Shown one piece after another: positions 24,285-32,626 of a DNA stretch of 64,000 bases. Under the pieces are notes generated by a model that ran no database searches, had not been told where the DNA came from, and was given only the letters and a program-made list of their open reading frames with translations. The position numbers were made by a program, and so were the translations under genes. Source of the DNA: Planctomycetota bacterium (GTDB lineage Bacteria; Planctomycetota; UBA1135; GCA-002686595); the NCBI GenBank assembly GCA_023150475.1, contig JAKLKU010000015.1:80779-144778 (forward strand), in the 5' to 3' direction. The first letter of the stretch is position 1, and each line of letters begins with the position of its first letter.

Positions 24285-25295
24285 CTACTGGTGGCAGTAG
24301 TTGCAGTCGTCGCCGTTGTCGACGTGCGGCAGCGGCTGACCGTTGCCGTGGCACATGCGGCAGTTCATGCCGGAGGTGTGCGTCGGCGGCTTCGGCGTCG
24401 CGAGCGCGTGGCTCGGCGTGGCGACGTGACACGTGCTGCACGTCTCGTCGCGCAACGGGAAGTGACAGCTCGTGCAGTGGCGATCCAGCGGCGCGCCGAA
24501 GCTCGCCGTGTGGCTCTTCGGTTTCGCCGTCGCGTGGCAACTGTCGCAAGAGTCGCTCTGGTGGCACGTCGCGCAGCTCTCGCGGTCCATGCTCGCGACG
24601 AGGGCATGCCCGCGCAGTCTCCAGTGGCCGGTGTGGTTCTCCGGCGCCTGTTCGAAGTGGCACGCCGTGCAGCTCGATTCCGAGTGGCAGAGGTCGCAGC
24701 GATCGGCGGTCACGCCGCTCTTCTCGCGCACGCACGGACCGTGCGAACGCAGCCAATTGCCTTCGTGCGACCGCGGCGCGACGTCGGGAGCGAGCCGCGT
24801 GTGGCAGGTCGAGCACTCGTTCACGAGATTGCGTTCGACGTGACAGGCGCTGCACGCGTCCATCGAGACCGACGGGAGCGCGTCGACGCGCTCGTTCGTC
24901 GCGATGCCAACGTGGCACGCGTCGCACGCGACTTCGGCGGCGACGTGGCGTTCGTGCGAGAACTTCACTTCGGCGTCGACGACGAGCGCGTTCGTCGCGC
25001 GGAACGCGCCGCCCGCGAACAACGCGTCAACCTTGCGCTCGGGCGCCTTCTCGGCGTCGAGTTCCGCGTGACAGAGGTTGCACGCTGCTTGCGCCGGCAT
25101 GCCGAGCCGATCCGCGCCGGCGACCGGCGCGTGGCACGACTCGCAATCGAGCCCTTCGCCGTCGACGTGCACACGGTGACTGAAACCGAACTTCGGGGAG
25201 TCGCCGCGCAACGCGTCGTAGATCGCGCAACCCGCGAGCAGCGAGACCGCGGCGGCGAACGCGAGCTTCGAGGACGAGCGGTTCAGAAGCGCCAT
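24285..25295 (-). CDS. 13-haem lipoprotein cytochrome, probable conduit subunit
   Basis: The protein has 336 residues with a lipobox (LLAGC) after a hydrophobic signal. Thirteen CXXCH motifs lie between about residues 50 and 335, giving roughly one haem per 22 residues. The dense, wire-like packing is that of MtrA/DmsE or OmaB-type cytochromes, which sit within the porin. MtrA itself has ten haems and is not lipidated. ATG 25295 overlaps the end of the porin gene by 13 bases, so translation is coupled. I infer that it spans the barrel and links periplasmic carriers to the OmcA/MtrC-like protein. Confidence 0.87.
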   Translation of the reverse strand: MALLNRSSSKLAFAAAVSLLAGCAIYDALRGDSPKFGFSHRVHVDGEGLDCESCHAPVAGADRLGMPAQAACNLCHAELDAEKAPERKVDALFAGGAFRATNALVVDAEVKFSHERHVAAEVACDACHVGIATNERVDALPSVSMDACSACHVERNLVNECSTCHTRLAPDVAPRSHEGNWLRSHGPCVREKSGVTADRCDLCHSESSCTACHFEQAPENHTGHWRLRGHALVASMDRESCATCHQSDSCDSCHATAKPKSHTASFGAPLDRHCTSCHFPLRDETCSTCHVATPSHALATPKPPTHTSGMNCRMCHGNGQPLPHVDNGDDCNYCHQ

Positions 25296-26776
25296 GTCAG
25301 CCCCACTCGCAACGTGTGATAGGTGTCGTTCTCGTCGTCGTCGAAGTCGTACGCGAGCTCGCCCTTCAGCGCCTTGCTCCACGCGCGTTCGAGCTTCAGG
25401 TACCACGTCCGGACGTCTTCGCGTTCGTTCGACGAGAGCCAGTCGTACTTGTAGAGCGAGTAGTACGTGCCGAGCGCCGCTTCGAAGCCGTTGCCGAAGT
25501 CGCGCGCGAGCGAGACGCCGAAACCGTCGATCGAACGTCCGTCGGCGTCCCAGAGATCGGCGTCGATGCCGAGCTCCAGGCCCTTCGTGAACACGTCGTG
25601 CAGCGTCGCGCCGACGAACGCGCGGTCATAGTCGCGGTTGAACGTGCCGATGTCGGCGTCGTCGTCGACGCGACGCACGTCGAAACCGCCGCGCAGCGTC
25701 GCACGCTCGCCGAAGCCCTTCTCGAGCGACAGGCCGAGCTGGTCGTACGGGTAGAGGCTCTGCAACGCGCCGTAGAACGGATCGAGCTCGAGCACGAGGT
25801 CCTGTTGTGTCTCGAGCAACCGCCGCCACGTCGCGCGCGCGACGAAGTCGTGCTGCGGATCGTTCCAGTTCGCGCCGAGTTTCACGTCGCGGCCTTCGCC
25901 TTCGAGCGTCGTGTAACGTCCGTCGAAGCGCAGCTTGTCGCTCGCGCGCTGCCACAGACTCAACGCGAGCAGATCGTCGTCGTGTTCGGCGAGGCGGGTC
26001 TCGTCCTCGAGGTGCATCCAATCGATCCGCGCCCGGCCGCGCTTCCACGGCACGCACTCGCCGAACGCGCCGAAGAGCACGTCGCCCGACCGCGACGACT
26101 CGTAGAGGTGCACCGGCACGCCGCCGTAGGCACCGAAACGCGCACGCTTCGCGCCGAGCTCTTCACTGGCGACTGCGACGCCGTCGAAGAACGCGAACTC
26201 GGGCGTCTCGTAGTCGATCTGCCGGCCGAAGCGCAGCGTCTCGAGGTTCTCGACGCGCTCGACGTCGACGTAGGCTTGGTAGAACCACGCGTCGACCGAT
26301 CCCGAGAACGTGTCGGCGAGGCTCGGGAACGACACTTGGTCGTCGCGGCCGCCCGCGCCGTCGAGGTCGGCCGTGATCAGGCCATGGACGTGCGCCGTGA
26401 ACGCGTCGCGGCGAGCGTCGCCGGCGTCGAGGACGAAACTCTCGCGCAAGTCGACGTCGCTGCCGTCGTCCGACGAACGTGCGACGAGTTTGGTCGAGCT
26501 CGAGCCGCGCACCCAGTTCGGTGACGACTCGGGAGCCGCGCTCGCAGCAGAGGGTTCCGCGACGGCGGCACCGTCGCTCGTGGCCAGCGATCGCTCCGAT
26601 CCTGCGGCGGCGCGGTCATCTACGCGCACGGATTCCGCTGGCGAAGCCGTCGGTGCGGGCGCCGGTGTGACGCACGCCGCGACGAAACCGAGCGACGCGA
26701 GACCGACGCCGGCGATTCGCGAAGTCACGGACCTCGGAATCGCATGGAGGGTGGCAGGCGCGGCGGGGGTCGTCAT
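25283..26776 (-). CDS. Outer-membrane beta-barrel of a porin-cytochrome complex
   Basis: The protein has 497 residues. An N-terminal signal with a lipobox-like GFVAAC is followed by an Ala/Pro/Ser-rich linker to about residue 90. The rest is made of alternating hydrophobic/polar strands with aromatic girdles (DAWFYQAYVDVERV, LKLERAWSKALKGELAYDF) and a terminal Phe (LRVGLTWRF), the outer-membrane assembly signal. It is shorter than Shewanella MtrB (about 700 residues). Adjacency to the 13-haem lipoprotein and the OmcA/MtrC-like gene identifies it as the sheath of a conduit by context. Sequence alone would give only 'outer-membrane porin'. The number of strands was not determined. Confidence 0.78.
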   Translation of the reverse strand: MTTPAAPATLHAIPRSVTSRIAGVGLASLGFVAACVTPAPAPTASPAESVRVDDRAAAGSERSLATSDGAAVAEPSAASAAPESSPNWVRGSSSTKLVARSSDDGSDVDLRESFVLDAGDARRDAFTAHVHGLITADLDGAGGRDDQVSFPSLADTFSGSVDAWFYQAYVDVERVENLETLRFGRQIDYETPEFAFFDGVAVASEELGAKRARFGAYGGVPVHLYESSRSGDVLFGAFGECVPWKRGRARIDWMHLEDETRLAEHDDDLLALSLWQRASDKLRFDGRYTTLEGEGRDVKLGANWNDPQHDFVARATWRRLLETQQDLVLELDPFYGALQSLYPYDQLGLSLEKGFGERATLRGGFDVRRVDDDADIGTFNRDYDRAFVGATLHDVFTKGLELGIDADLWDADGRSIDGFGVSLARDFGNGFEAALGTYYSLYKYDWLSSNEREDVRTWYLKLERAWSKALKGELAYDFDDDENDTYHTLRVGLTWRF

Positions 26777-26990
26777 CGGGGATCTCTGGCTCGACGATGG
26801 CGCTCGAAACGCCGTCGCGGAGGTGCCGCGTGTATCGAACGCACGGGCCTTCCAACCCGTTACGCACTTCGCCCCACCCCGAACTCGGGATCGCGTCGCT
26901 TGCGTCCGCGAGCGTTCTCGCAGTGCGGGGTCCGCGCGCGAACGACGCCGCGAGCGAGTCGCGGATCGCCGCTCGCGCCGTCTTGGGTGA

Positions 26991-28445
26991 CTACTGCGCG
27001 GTCTCGGGCTCGAAGTCGAGACCGAACTTCTGGATGCGGTAGCGCACCCGGTCGCGGTTCATGCCGAGCAGCCGCGCCGCGCGCGTGCGGTTGCCACGCG
27101 AACGTTCGAGGGCCTGGCGCAGCAGGTCGCGTTCGAGCTCCTCGAAGTTCACGCCGCCCGGCGGCAACGTGAATCCCGTCGTCGACGCGGCTTCGACGCC
27201 CGGCACCGGCGTGACGCCCGGGACCGGCGCGACGACGGTCGTCGCGGCCGACGGCCGGCCGCGCGCCGCGATCTCCGCCGGCAAGTCGTCGACGCCGAGC
27301 CACGGGTCTTCCGACAACAACACGGCGCGTTCGATCGCGTTGCGCAACTCGCGCACGTTGCCCGGCCACGCGTACGCGACGAGCAGCTCTTCCGCGGTCG
27401 GTTCGAGCCCTCGCACGTTCTTGTGGAACTCGGTGTCGAAGTGCTGCACGAAGGTGCGCGCGAGCGGCAGGACGTCCTCACGACGATCGCGCAGCGGCGG
27501 GATCACGATCGGGATCACGCGCAGTCGGAAGTAGAGGTCGCGGCGGAACCGTCCGGCTTCGACTTCCTTCTCGAGGTCCTTGTTCGTCGCCGCGATGATG
27601 CGCACCGAGACGTGCAAGTCGCGCGTGCCGCCGACGCGGCGGAACGTCTTTTCCTCGAGGAAGCGCAAGAGCTTGCCTTGCAGCGCGAGCGAGATGTCGC
27701 CGATCTCGTCGAGGAACACGGTGCCGCCGTCCGCGAGCTCGAAGAGGCCCTTCTTCTGGGCCTTCGCGTCGGTGAACGAACCCTTCTCGTGCCCGAACAG
27801 CTCGGATTCGAGCAACGTCTCGGGCAACGCGGTGCACGTGATGTGCATGAACGGCCGTTCGCACGCGGCGCCTTCGTAGTGCAGCGCCCGAGCGATCAGG
27901 CCCTTGCCGACTCCGCTTTCGCCGAGCAGTAGGATCGTCGACGCTTCGCTCTTCGCGATGCGCTCGACGATGCGCGCGACGTCCTTCATCGCCGGGCTCT
28001 CGGCGACGAACGTCTGCACGCGGTAGACCTTCATGTCCTCTTCGCGTTGACGAGCGATCTCCTCGCGCAAGCGACTCGTCTCGAGCGCGCGCGCGACGGT
28101 CTGGATCACGTCGTCGACTTCGAACGGCTTGCTGACGTAGTCGTAGGCGCCTTCTTTCATCGCCTCGACCGCCCCACCGATGCTCGCGTGGGCCGTGATC
28201 ATCAAGACAGGCACGCGAGGAGCCGCCTTGCGCATCGTGCGCATCACATCGAGCCCCGTGCGGTCGGGAAGCTTGTAGTCGAGGAGCACCATGTCCGGTG
28301 TCTCTCGACCGAACGCTTCGAGCGCTTCCGCGCCCGTCGAGGCTTCCTCGACCAGGTAACCGGCTTTCTCGAGCGCTTGACGCAGGCCCCAACGGACCAT
28401 GCGCTCGTCGTCGACGACCAAAATGCGTGCAGTCACGGTTTCCAT
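26991..28445 (-). CDS. NtrC-family sigma-54-dependent response regulator
   Basis: The protein has 484 residues. The receiver domain (ILVVDDERMVRWGL, phospho-Asp in MVLLDYKLPDRTG, Lys in YVSKPF) is followed by an AAA+ domain with Walker A GESGVGKG, Walker B GGTVFLDEIGD and an R-finger region. A Fis-type helix-turn-helix closes it (NRTRAARLLGMNRDRVRYRI). The sigma-54 contact loop reads GSFTDA instead of the textbook GAFTGA; related variants are known. It is transcribed in the same direction as, and 214 bases upstream of, the porin-cytochrome operon, and diverges from a PAS histidine kinase. It very likely activates sigma-54 promoters in this locus. Confidence 0.92.
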   Translation of the reverse strand: METVTARILVVDDERMVRWGLRQALEKAGYLVEEASTGAEALEAFGRETPDMVLLDYKLPDRTGLDVMRTMRKAAPRVPVLMITAHASIGGAVEAMKEGAYDYVSKPFEVDDVIQTVARALETSRLREEIARQREEDMKVYRVQTFVAESPAMKDVARIVERIAKSEASTILLLGESGVGKGLIARALHYEGAACERPFMHITCTALPETLLESELFGHEKGSFTDAKAQKKGLFELADGGTVFLDEIGDISLALQGKLLRFLEEKTFRRVGGTRDLHVSVRIIAATNKDLEKEVEAGRFRRDLYFRLRVIPIVIPPLRDRREDVLPLARTFVQHFDTEFHKNVRGLEPTAEELLVAYAWPGNVRELRNAIERAVLLSEDPWLGVDDLPAEIAARGRPSAATTVVAPVPGVTPVPGVEAASTTGFTLPPGGVNFEELERDLLRQALERSRGNRTRAARLLGMNRDRVRYRIQKFGLDFEPETAQ

Positions 28446-28470
28446 GGCGTGGAGGCGATCACGCGCGAGA

Positions 28471-28488
28471 TTCCCCACCGTCGGGGAA
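28471..28488. promoter_or_regulatory. Inverted repeat between regulator and kinase genes
   Basis: TTCCCC and GGGGAA are separated by 6 bases, 26 bases upstream of the response regulator start. It is a candidate operator, perhaps for the Fis-type domain of the regulator. Confidence 0.35.
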
Positions 28489-28540
28489 AAGGCCCGGATC
28501 CGGCGGCTCGCCGTTCGCCTCCAAGCGCCGCGATCGCACT

Positions 28541-28557
28541 CGGGCACAGGCTATGCC
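28541..28557 (+). promoter_or_regulatory. Candidate sigma-54 promoter for the histidine kinase
   Basis: GGGCACAGGCTATGCC has GG (28543-28544) and GC (28555-28556) separated by exactly ten bases, with GGCAC and TGC matching the -24/-12 consensus. Transcription would begin near 28568, 40-80 bases before the possible kinase starts. A sigma-54 activator is encoded next door. Confidence 0.5.
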
Positions 28558-28628
28558 AATGTCGCGACCGACACCCTACGGACTCGGGCCCGTGCGCCGC
28601 GCGCATAGTGCCCATTACTGTCTGCGGT

Positions 28629-30284
28629 GTGAGCCGAGCGCAGCGCGTGGACGGGAACGGCGCACCGAGCGGCGAGAGCCGGGAACTCGGGGCTCTGCGC
28701 GCGATCTCGAGCGCGCTCGTCGCCGTCGCCGGGGAAGAACTCGCGGACGAGGTGCTCTTCCGCGTGGGACACGGATGGGGCCGGGCGTACGAGACGGAGG
28801 CGTTGCGCGGGGTGCGCGAGGACGCGGCGGCCGCGGGCGAGGCGTGTGACGTCGCGCTCGAGCGGCGCCTCGACCGAGCGCTCGAGCGTCTGCACGCGCT
28901 GGGGCTCGGTCGCGCGCTGCTCGGCCCCGTGCACCACGACCCGGGCGCCCGCACGTGCCTCGTCTCCGCGCGACTCGCCCTTCCCGCGGACGAGCCGCTC
29001 GCCGCCCGACCGGCGGCGCTCGGGTTCCTGACCGGTTTCGTCGCGGCCGCGACGGGACTCGACCTCGTCTGCCGACCCAGCGATGAGACGAAGCCCGACG
29101 CGAGCTTCGACATCGTCCCTGCGCACGACTATCGCCTCGATCAGGAGCCGCCGCCCGCCGCGCCGGCCGGCAGCGCGCGCTTCTTCCTCGGCACGCTCGG
29201 TCGCTCGTTCGGCGACGGCGATCTCTCGCTCGCCGACTTGCTCGAGAACACCTCCGACGCGGTCATCCTGCTCGACAACCAGAACGTGGTCCGCTACTGG
29301 AACCGCGGCGCCGAGGAGATGTTCCAGTTCACGCGCGCCGAAGCCGTCGGGCGCAAGGCCGGCTTCATCCTGCCGCCGGATCTGCTCGCGGCGGACGAGC
29401 TCGGCGCGCTGCAGAAGAAGCTCGCGAGCGGCGAGAACGTGCACAACCTGATCACGCGACGCATGCGCAAGGATGGCGTCGTGCGTTGGGTCAGTCTGAC
29501 GCGCACGATCCTCCACGACAGCCACGGCGCGATCCTCGGCTCGACGGCGATCGTGCGCGACATCACCGAACAACGCGAGACGGAGAGCGCGTTGGAGCGC
29601 ACCCGCATGCTCGCGATGATCGGTGAACTCGCGGCGAAGATCGCGCACGCGATCAAGAACCCGCTCGCCGGCATCCACGCGTCGGTCCAAGTGCTCGCGA
29701 GTGAGCTCGCGCCCGACGACCCGCGCCGCGAAGTGTTCGCGGAGATCGGCGACGAGATCCACCGCCTCGACGACACGGTGCTCGACCTGCTCCACTTCGC
29801 GCGACCGCTGCCGCCGCACGTCCAGCCGAACGACCTGCGCACGTTCGTGCAGGACCTGGTCGAGCCTCTGCGTCGACGCTTCGGCGGCCGCGGCGTGCTC
29901 TTCGAAGTCGCGATCGAGGAAGGCCTCGTGGTCGCGCTCGACGCGCGCATGCTGGCGGAAGCGTTCGACAACCTGCTGATCAACGCCGTGCAGGCGCTCG
30001 ACGGGCCCGGCAAGGTCCGTGTCGAGGCTCGCACGCTCGGACGCATCGTCGAAGTCGACGTCAGCGACACCGGCCCCGGCATCCCCGCCGCGGACGTCGA
30101 GCGCATCTTCGAACCGTTCGTGACGCAGAAGAGCCGCGGCACGGGACTCGGACTGCCGATCGCGCGCAAGAACGTCGAGTTGCACGGCGGCTCGCTCGTC
30201 GCGCTCGTGAAACCTGGGCCAGGCGCGACTTTCCGTTTGACGCTCGTCCTGGCGCGAGACGAACGAGCCGGCGCGGGCGCCTGA
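28629..30284 (+). CDS. PAS-domain sensor histidine kinase (NtrB-type)
   Basis: About 551 residues. The N-terminal region (to about residue 160) resembles a V4R-type sensor fold. A PAS domain (LENTSDAVILLDNQNVVRYWNRG) leads into a HisKA domain with H-box AHAIKNPLAGI and an HATPase domain with N-box NLLINAVQAL, DTGPGI and GTGLGLPIARK. No membrane helices are seen, so it is probably cytoplasmic. The residue after the phospho-accepting His is Ala, where Glu or Asp is usual. Possible starts are GTG 28608, 28629 and 28647; none has a clear ribosome site. It diverges from the NtrC-type regulator and is its likely partner. Confidence 0.85.
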   Translation: MSRAQRVDGNGAPSGESRELGALRAISSALVAVAGEELADEVLFRVGHGWGRAYETEALRGVREDAAAAGEACDVALERRLDRALERLHALGLGRALLGPVHHDPGARTCLVSARLALPADEPLAARPAALGFLTGFVAAATGLDLVCRPSDETKPDASFDIVPAHDYRLDQEPPPAAPAGSARFFLGTLGRSFGDGDLSLADLLENTSDAVILLDNQNVVRYWNRGAEEMFQFTRAEAVGRKAGFILPPDLLAADELGALQKKLASGENVHNLITRRMRKDGVVRWVSLTRTILHDSHGAILGSTAIVRDITEQRETESALERTRMLAMIGELAAKIAHAIKNPLAGIHASVQVLASELAPDDPRREVFAEIGDEIHRLDDTVLDLLHFARPLPPHVQPNDLRTFVQDLVEPLRRRFGGRGVLFEVAIEEGLVVALDARMLAEAFDNLLINAVQALDGPGKVRVEARTLGRIVEVDVSDTGPGIPAADVERIFEPFVTQKSRGTGLGLPIARKNVELHGGSLVALVKPGPGATFRLTLVLARDERAGAGA

Positions 30285-30360
30285 CGATACTGCCACCGGT
30301 CGTTGGGCAAGAAATCGCGAGCGACGTGCAACCGAAGCGCGTTGCGTCGGTCCATGCAGG
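30285..30360 (-). repeat. 76-nt sequence related to 63925-64000, possible gene remnant
   Basis: Starting one base after the kinase stop, this segment matches the last 76 bases of the window at about 48 of 76 positions without gaps. In the - strand frame, conserved residues include DRxN, F, ND and QYR, and that frame has an ATG (MDRRNALRL). It may be a degenerate end of a mobile or repeated gene. Confidence 0.45.
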
Positions 30361-30892
30361 AAGCCCCGCCTCGTGCCCGGGCTCGTACTCGGCGACGAGA
30401 GCGACCTCGGGCCGCGCGCCCGAGCCCCCGACGCGACCGGGCCCCCGACGCGACCGAGCCGACAACGCGACCAAGTGCCGCGCGGCCGACGGCGACCTGG
30501 ACGCCGCCCGCGCCCTGCGACGGAGGCCCGAACACCCCGCCGAACGGCTTGGCCCCGCGGTGCCCGCGGGTGCAGTGGCGGCAACGCTCGAGGGGCGGCC
30601 CGCCGGCGCGGTTTGCGTGGCACAACGCGCGAGGCCAGTTCCCCCCGCGAGCCCAGCCAGCGTCGATCGCGCGCTCGTGGACGAATCCGCCACGCCCCGT
30701 AACGCGTAGCCTCCCTCGGCATCGAACTCCGCGGTTGCAGGCGGGATGGACGCACCCTAAGAGCGGCGCTCGACGCGCGGCTTTCGGCCGGCGGACGCTC
30801 CCCCGCGACCGGCGCGGACTCCCGGCTTGCCTCGCTGCGAGGCACACTGGCGCAGGCCTCGCCGAAGCCCCTGACGAGAAAGAAACGTGGAC
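30361..30892. other. Intergenic region with a 16-base duplicated unit
   Basis: I see no credible gene here. GCCCCCGACGCGACCG occurs at 30424-30439 and again at 30441-30456. The promoter of the MsrB-MsrA gene should lie near the right end; no clear boxes are visible. Confidence 0.5.
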
Positions 30893-31990
30893 ATGCAAGT
30901 GTGGATGCCGGTGGCTCTCTTTGCCGCGCTGCTCGCGTGCTCGTGCGCCGTCGTGAGCTGTGCCCGCCCCGACGACACCCGAACGGGCACGACCTCGAGC
31001 TCGGGCTCCGCTGCGGACGCGACCGCGGCTTCGTCGACCTCGGCGAAACCGAGCGAAGCGGAGTTGCGCAAGACCCTGACGCCCCTGCAGTTCGCCGTCA
31101 CGCAGTGCAGCGACACCGAACCGCCGTTCAAGAACGCGTACTGGGACAACCACGAGCCCGGGATCTACGTCGACGTCGTCTCCGGTGAAGCGCTCTTCGC
31201 CTCGACCGACAAGTTCGACTCGGGCACCGGTTGGCCGAGCTTCACGAAGCCGCTCGAAGACGAGTCGATCGTCGAGAAGCGCGACGTGTCGCACGGCATG
31301 GTGCGTGTCGAAGTGCGCTCGAAGGACGCGGACTCGCACCTCGGGCACGTCTTCGACGACGGGCCCGGACCGACGGGGCTGCGCTACTGCATCAACTCCG
31401 CGTCGCTGCGCTTCGTGCCCGTCGAACGCCTCGAGCAAGAAGGCTATGGCCAGTATCTCGCGCTGTTCGGCAAGACGCCGACGAACGCGACGAAGTCGAC
31501 AGAGACCGAGACCGCGGTGCTCGCCGGCGGCTGCTTCTGGGGCATGGAAGACCTCTTGCGCAAGATCCCGGGCGTGATCGACACGGAGGTCGGGTACACG
31601 GGCGGCACGCTCGAGAACCCGAAGTACGAGGACACTCACGACAGCAAGAGCGGCCACGCGGAAGCCGTCAAGGTCGTCTTCGATCCGGCCAAGCTCTCGT
31701 ACGCGGACCTGCTCGAGAACTGGTTCTTCCGCATGCACGATCCGACGACGTTGAACCGCCAAGGCAACGATCGTGGCACGCAATATCGCTCGGCGATCTT
31801 CTTCGCGAACGACGAGCAGAAGCGCGTCGCCGAAGAAGTGATCCGCCGTGTCGGCGCTTCGGGCAAGTGGAAGAAGCCGATCGTCACGACGCTCGAGCCG
31901 GCGGCGAAGTTCTGGCAGGCCGAGGACTACCACCAGGACTACCTGGTGAAGAACCCGCGCGGCTACACCTGCCACTTCCTGCGCGACTGA
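30893..31990 (+). CDS. msrBA: Lipoprotein MsrB-MsrA fusion, methionine sulfoxide reductase
   Basis: About 365 residues. A lipobox-like SCAVVSC follows the signal, then a Ser/Thr-rich linker. The MsrB domain ([10 protein letters not shown], catalytic Cys in RYCINS) precedes the MsrA domain (catalytic Cys in GGCFWGMED, then YHQDYL). Together they reduce R- and S-methionine sulfoxide in exported proteins, here at the membrane surface. MsrB lacks both zinc-binding CXXC pairs (DVVS replaces the first). ATG 30893 is used; GTG 30887 would add two residues. A repair role for periplasmic redox proteins is reasonable but inferred. Confidence 0.93.
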   Translation: MQVWMPVALFAALLACSCAVVSCARPDDTRTGTTSSSGSAADATAASSTSAKPSEAELRKTLTPLQFAVTQCSDTEPPFKNAYWDNHEPGIYVDVVSGEALFASTDKFDSGTGWPSFTKPLEDESIVEKRDVSHGMVRVEVRSKDADSHLGHVFDDGPGPTGLRYCINSASLRFVPVERLEQEGYGQYLALFGKTPTNATKSTETETAVLAGGCFWGMEDLLRKIPGVIDTEVGYTGGTLENPKYEDTHDSKSGHAEAVKVVFDPAKLSYADLLENWFFRMHDPTTLNRQGNDRGTQYRSAIFFANDEQKRVAEEVIRRVGASGKWKKPIVTTLEPAAKFWQAEDYHQDYLVKNPRGYTCHFLRD

Positions 31991-32009
31991 TCCGCGAACG
32001 CGTCGTTTC

Positions 32010-32048
32010 CGCGCCGGCCCACGAGCGAACGTCTCGTCGGCCGGCGCG
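32010..32048. terminator. Bidirectional hairpin terminator
   Basis: A long stem (32010-32019 with 32039-32048, extended by ACGAG/CTCGT after a C-C mismatch) with a 7-base loop lies between the convergent msrBA gene and a membrane protein gene. AGTCTTTC follows on the + strand. It probably stops transcription in both directions. Confidence 0.75.
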
Positions 32049-32054
32049 AGTCTT

Positions 32055-32558
32055 TCATGGCCCGGACCGACGTGCGTCCGTGTCGGCGTTCCGGCGTTGC
32101 ATCGCCCACCTCGCGCGGCCCGAGCGCCACGCCCAGATCGCCGGCCACGCGGCGAAGAGTGCGAGCGCGCCGAGGTACGCAACGCCGGCGACGGGATCAC
32201 GACGAGCGACGTATTCGTCGACGCGTTCCCCGCGCACGAGCACGACGACGACGAGCTCGAGGGTCACGAGCAGCGCCCATGCGACGGCGCCGACGCGCAA
32301 GGCGAGCGCCACTCGTCCGCGGAGTCCACAGCGCTCGACGAGCCGTTGCGCGACGAACGCACACGCGCTCGTCATCAGCGGCAACTCCGTGAGCTCGGCG
32401 GCCCGCTCGCCGACGCGCGGGACGACCCAGAGCACCCTCACGATCCCGAGCACGAATCCGAGCGCGAACGCGACGCCGACGTAGGCCAACGTCGCGGTCC
32501 ACGGTCGCGTCGGGCTCGCCGCCGCGCTGCACGAACGTTCCACGATCCGCGCGATCAT
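32055..32558 (-). CDS. Hypothetical four-helix membrane protein
   Basis: About 167 residues with four predicted membrane helices (for example LAYVGVAFALGFVLGIVRVL and VGAVAWALLVTLELVVVVLV) and short loops. No motif or family is recognised. ATG 32558 is used; a GTG at 32564 would add two residues. It lies downstream of the DUF4388 gene on the same strand, 69 bases apart, and converges on msrBA. The helix count and basic C-terminus are all that can be stated. Confidence 0.6.
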   Translation of the reverse strand: MIARIVERSCSAAASPTRPWTATLAYVGVAFALGFVLGIVRVLWVVPRVGERAAELTELPLMTSACAFVAQRLVERCGLRGRVALALRVGAVAWALLVTLELVVVVLVRGERVDEYVARRDPVAGVAYLGALALFAAWPAIWAWRSGRARWAMQRRNADTDARRSGP

Positions 32559-32626
32559 GGACACATCGTCGTCGCGACGTGACCGACGCTTCGATCGGCC
32601 CGTCGGCGTAGCGCAGCCCGCGCGAA

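Noticed and set aside
26920..26933. GG-N10-GC on the - strand ahead of the porin gene, tested as a sigma-54 promoter
   Set aside because: Only the GG and TGC positions match; flanking bases do not, and such spacing is common by chance at this GC content.
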